Positions 62,977-64,000 of a stretch of 64,000 bases of DNA are shown one piece after another. The notes below the pieces were generated by a model. It did not search any database, was not told where the DNA came from, and worked only from the letters and a program-made list of their open reading frames with translations. Source of the DNA: an uncultured Paracoccaceae bacterium (lineage in GTDB: Bacteria; Pseudomonadota; Alphaproteobacteria; Rhodobacterales; Rhodobacteraceae). Each line of letters opens with the position of its first letter. The stretch's first letter is position 1. The stretch lies in NCBI GenBank assembly GCA_958439195.1, contig OY288148.1:1-64000 (forward strand), in the 5' to 3' direction. The position numbers and the translations under genes are program-made.

Positions 62977-63852
62977 ATGCGTATCGTTTACCATCTCGGC
63001 GCCCATTGCACGGATGACGAGCGGCTGATCCGGTGTCTGTGGAAGAACCGGGAAACCCTTTCCACACAAGGTATTATCGTTCCGGCGCCGACACGCTATC
63101 GTGCGCTGATGCGCGACACGGCGGTCACGCTCAAGGGGCGTGCCGCAAGCCGTGACACACAGGCCGTCGTGCTTGACCAGATCATGGAAGAGGAACGTGC
63201 CGACCGCCTGATCCTGTCTTGGGACAACTTCCTCAGCTATCCGCCTTGGGTGATCCGGTCGCGCCGCCTCTATCCGGCTGCGGCGGAACGCATTCGCGCC
63301 TTTACCCAGATCTTTCCTGAGATTGACGCCGAATTTCACATGGCCATCCGCAACCCGGCCAGCTTTCTGCCCGCCTTGTACAACAGCATGCCCGGCAAAA
63401 CCCTGGACGAGGTGATGGGCGGTGCCGATCCGCGCGATCTCAGCTGGTTTCGGCTGGTCGAAGAGGTGCGCACCCTGAACCCGGATGCCAGCCTGACAAT
63501 CTGGTGTGACGAAGATACCCCGATGATCTGGCCCGAAGTGTTGCAGGCCGTGTCCGGCCATGCCCCCGGCACGCCGCTGATCGACACCGATGATCTGCTG
63601 GCAGACCTGATGTCGCCCGACGGGCTGGAACGGATGCGCGCCTACATGACGGCGAACCCGCCTTCCAACGTGACGCAGCGCCGCCGGATCGTATCGGCCT
63701 TTCTCGACAAATTCGCCTTGTCCGATCAGATCGACATTGAACTGGATCTGCCCGGCTGGGACGAAGACCTGATCGACTCGCTGACCGAAAACTACCGTTC
63801 AGACATCGCAAGGATCCGCGCCATGTCTGGCGTGACGTTCCTTGACCCCTGA
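62977..63852 (+). CDS. Hypothetical protein with sulfotransferase-like N-terminus
   Basis: A 291-residue soluble protein. The N-terminus MRIVYHLGAHCTDDERLIRCLWKNRE resembles the phosphosulfate-binding-loop region of the sulfotransferase-like P-loop fold found in many Rhodobacterales proteins, and AEFHMAIRNPASFLPALYNSM (split: HMAIRNPASFLP) is reminiscent of their ...RNPxxF... block. The classical motifs are not complete, so the activity is uncertain. ATG 62977 was chosen because the frame upstream overlaps the divergent permease start. Divergent from the iron permease gene across 91 bases. Confidence 0.65.
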   Translation: MRIVYHLGAHCTDDERLIRCLWKNRETLSTQGIIVPAPTRYRALMRDTAVTLKGRAASRDTQAVVLDQIMEEERADRLILSWDNFLSYPPWVIRSRRLYPAAAERIRAFTQIFPEIDAEFHMAIRNPASFLPALYNSMPGKTLDEVMGGADPRDLSWFRLVEEVRTLNPDASLTIWCDEDTPMIWPEVLQAVSGHAPGTPLIDTDDLLADLMSPDGLERMRAYMTANPPSNVTQRRRIVSAFLDKFALSDQIDIELDLPGWDEDLIDSLTENYRSDIARIRAMSGVTFLDP

Positions 63853-63900
63853 CCCGGCCAGATGGCGCGCCCGGCCCATTTGCCCGGCGCGCCCAGAAGG

Positions 63901-64000
63901 TCAACTCATCCCAAGCGCCGCCTTGTACATTTCCAGCACCGCCTCTTCCTCGGCGATATCGTCGGGCTTGCGCTTGCGCAATGCCACCACCTTGCGCAGC
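63901..64000 (-). CDS. gapR: C-terminus of a GapR-family (DUF2312) nucleoid protein, partial
   Basis: The last 32 residues before a TGA at 63901-63903 read LRKVVALRKRKPDDIAEEEAVLEMYKAALGMS (split: RKRKPDDIAEEEA, VLEMYKAALGM), the conserved end of the DUF2312/GapR family, which binds overtwisted DNA ahead of replication and transcription. The rest lies beyond the right edge. Confidence 0.82.
   Translation of the reverse strand, partial: LRKVVALRKRKPDDIAEEEAVLEMYKAALGMS

Overview
The window is a GC-rich chromosomal segment of a bacterium in the Rhodobacterales (Rhodobacteraceae, Alphaproteobacteria). The evidence is the gene order yajC-secD-secF-(Mth938-like)-ccmABCDG, a roseobacter-type DMSP lyase (DddP), tetrameric sarcosine oxidase, a pst-phoU-phoB-phn block with the long PstC/PstA/PhnE forms of this class, a GapR-family nucleoid protein at the right edge, and strong GC3 codon bias. 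No phage, insertion sequence, integrase or CRISPR array is visible. It is core chromosome with several catabolic and regulatory islands.

Layout. 0-12 kb: a broken gene at the left edge, a conserved hypothetical, a heme N-demethylase-like protein (DUF3445) divergent from dddP, purB, a tiny secreted peptide, a very short FliG-like protein, an EamA transporter, a DUF1223 thioredoxin-like protein and aconitase. 12-18.3 kb (minus strand): yajC-secD-secF, an Mth938-like gene and the cytochrome c maturation genes ccmA-B-C-D-G. 18.7-31 kb: serS, a TspO-like protein, der-bamB-YfgM-like, an RTX protein gene broken by a 14-bp tandem duplication, an Atm1-type exporter, a LysM protein, a LOG protein and sodB. 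31.2-36.9 kb: soxB-(small membrane protein)-soxD-soxA-soxG. 37-42.6 kb: ccmI-ruvX-DUF1289, a PhyH-like protein, a Bcr/CflA transporter and dusA. 42.8-54 kb: a continuous minus-strand phosphate block, pstS-pstC-pstA-pstB-phoU-phoB followed by phnC-phnD-phnE-phnE-acyltransferase, with Pho-box-like repeats upstream of pstS and phnC. 54.3-64 kb: a YeiB/DUF1624 membrane protein, a B12-binding regulator, a creatinase with two flanking regulators, a second RTX protein, tRNA-Thr(UGU), an iron-type ABC permease, a hypothetical and the end of gapR.

How the genes work together. Creatinase would give sarcosine plus urea, and SoxBDAG would oxidise sarcosine to glycine with transfer of the methyl carbon to folate. 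The heme N-demethylase-like protein and DddP extend the theme of methylated osmolyte use. The phosphate block couples the PhoB response to phosphate and phosphonate import. CcmI lies 23 kb from the other ccm genes but serves the same pathway. The intergenic regions carry repeat families: a 115-bp element in two copies, a 21-bp TTCATCTTGG/AAATACCC motif in five good copies, and helically phased TGCAC repeats at three loci.
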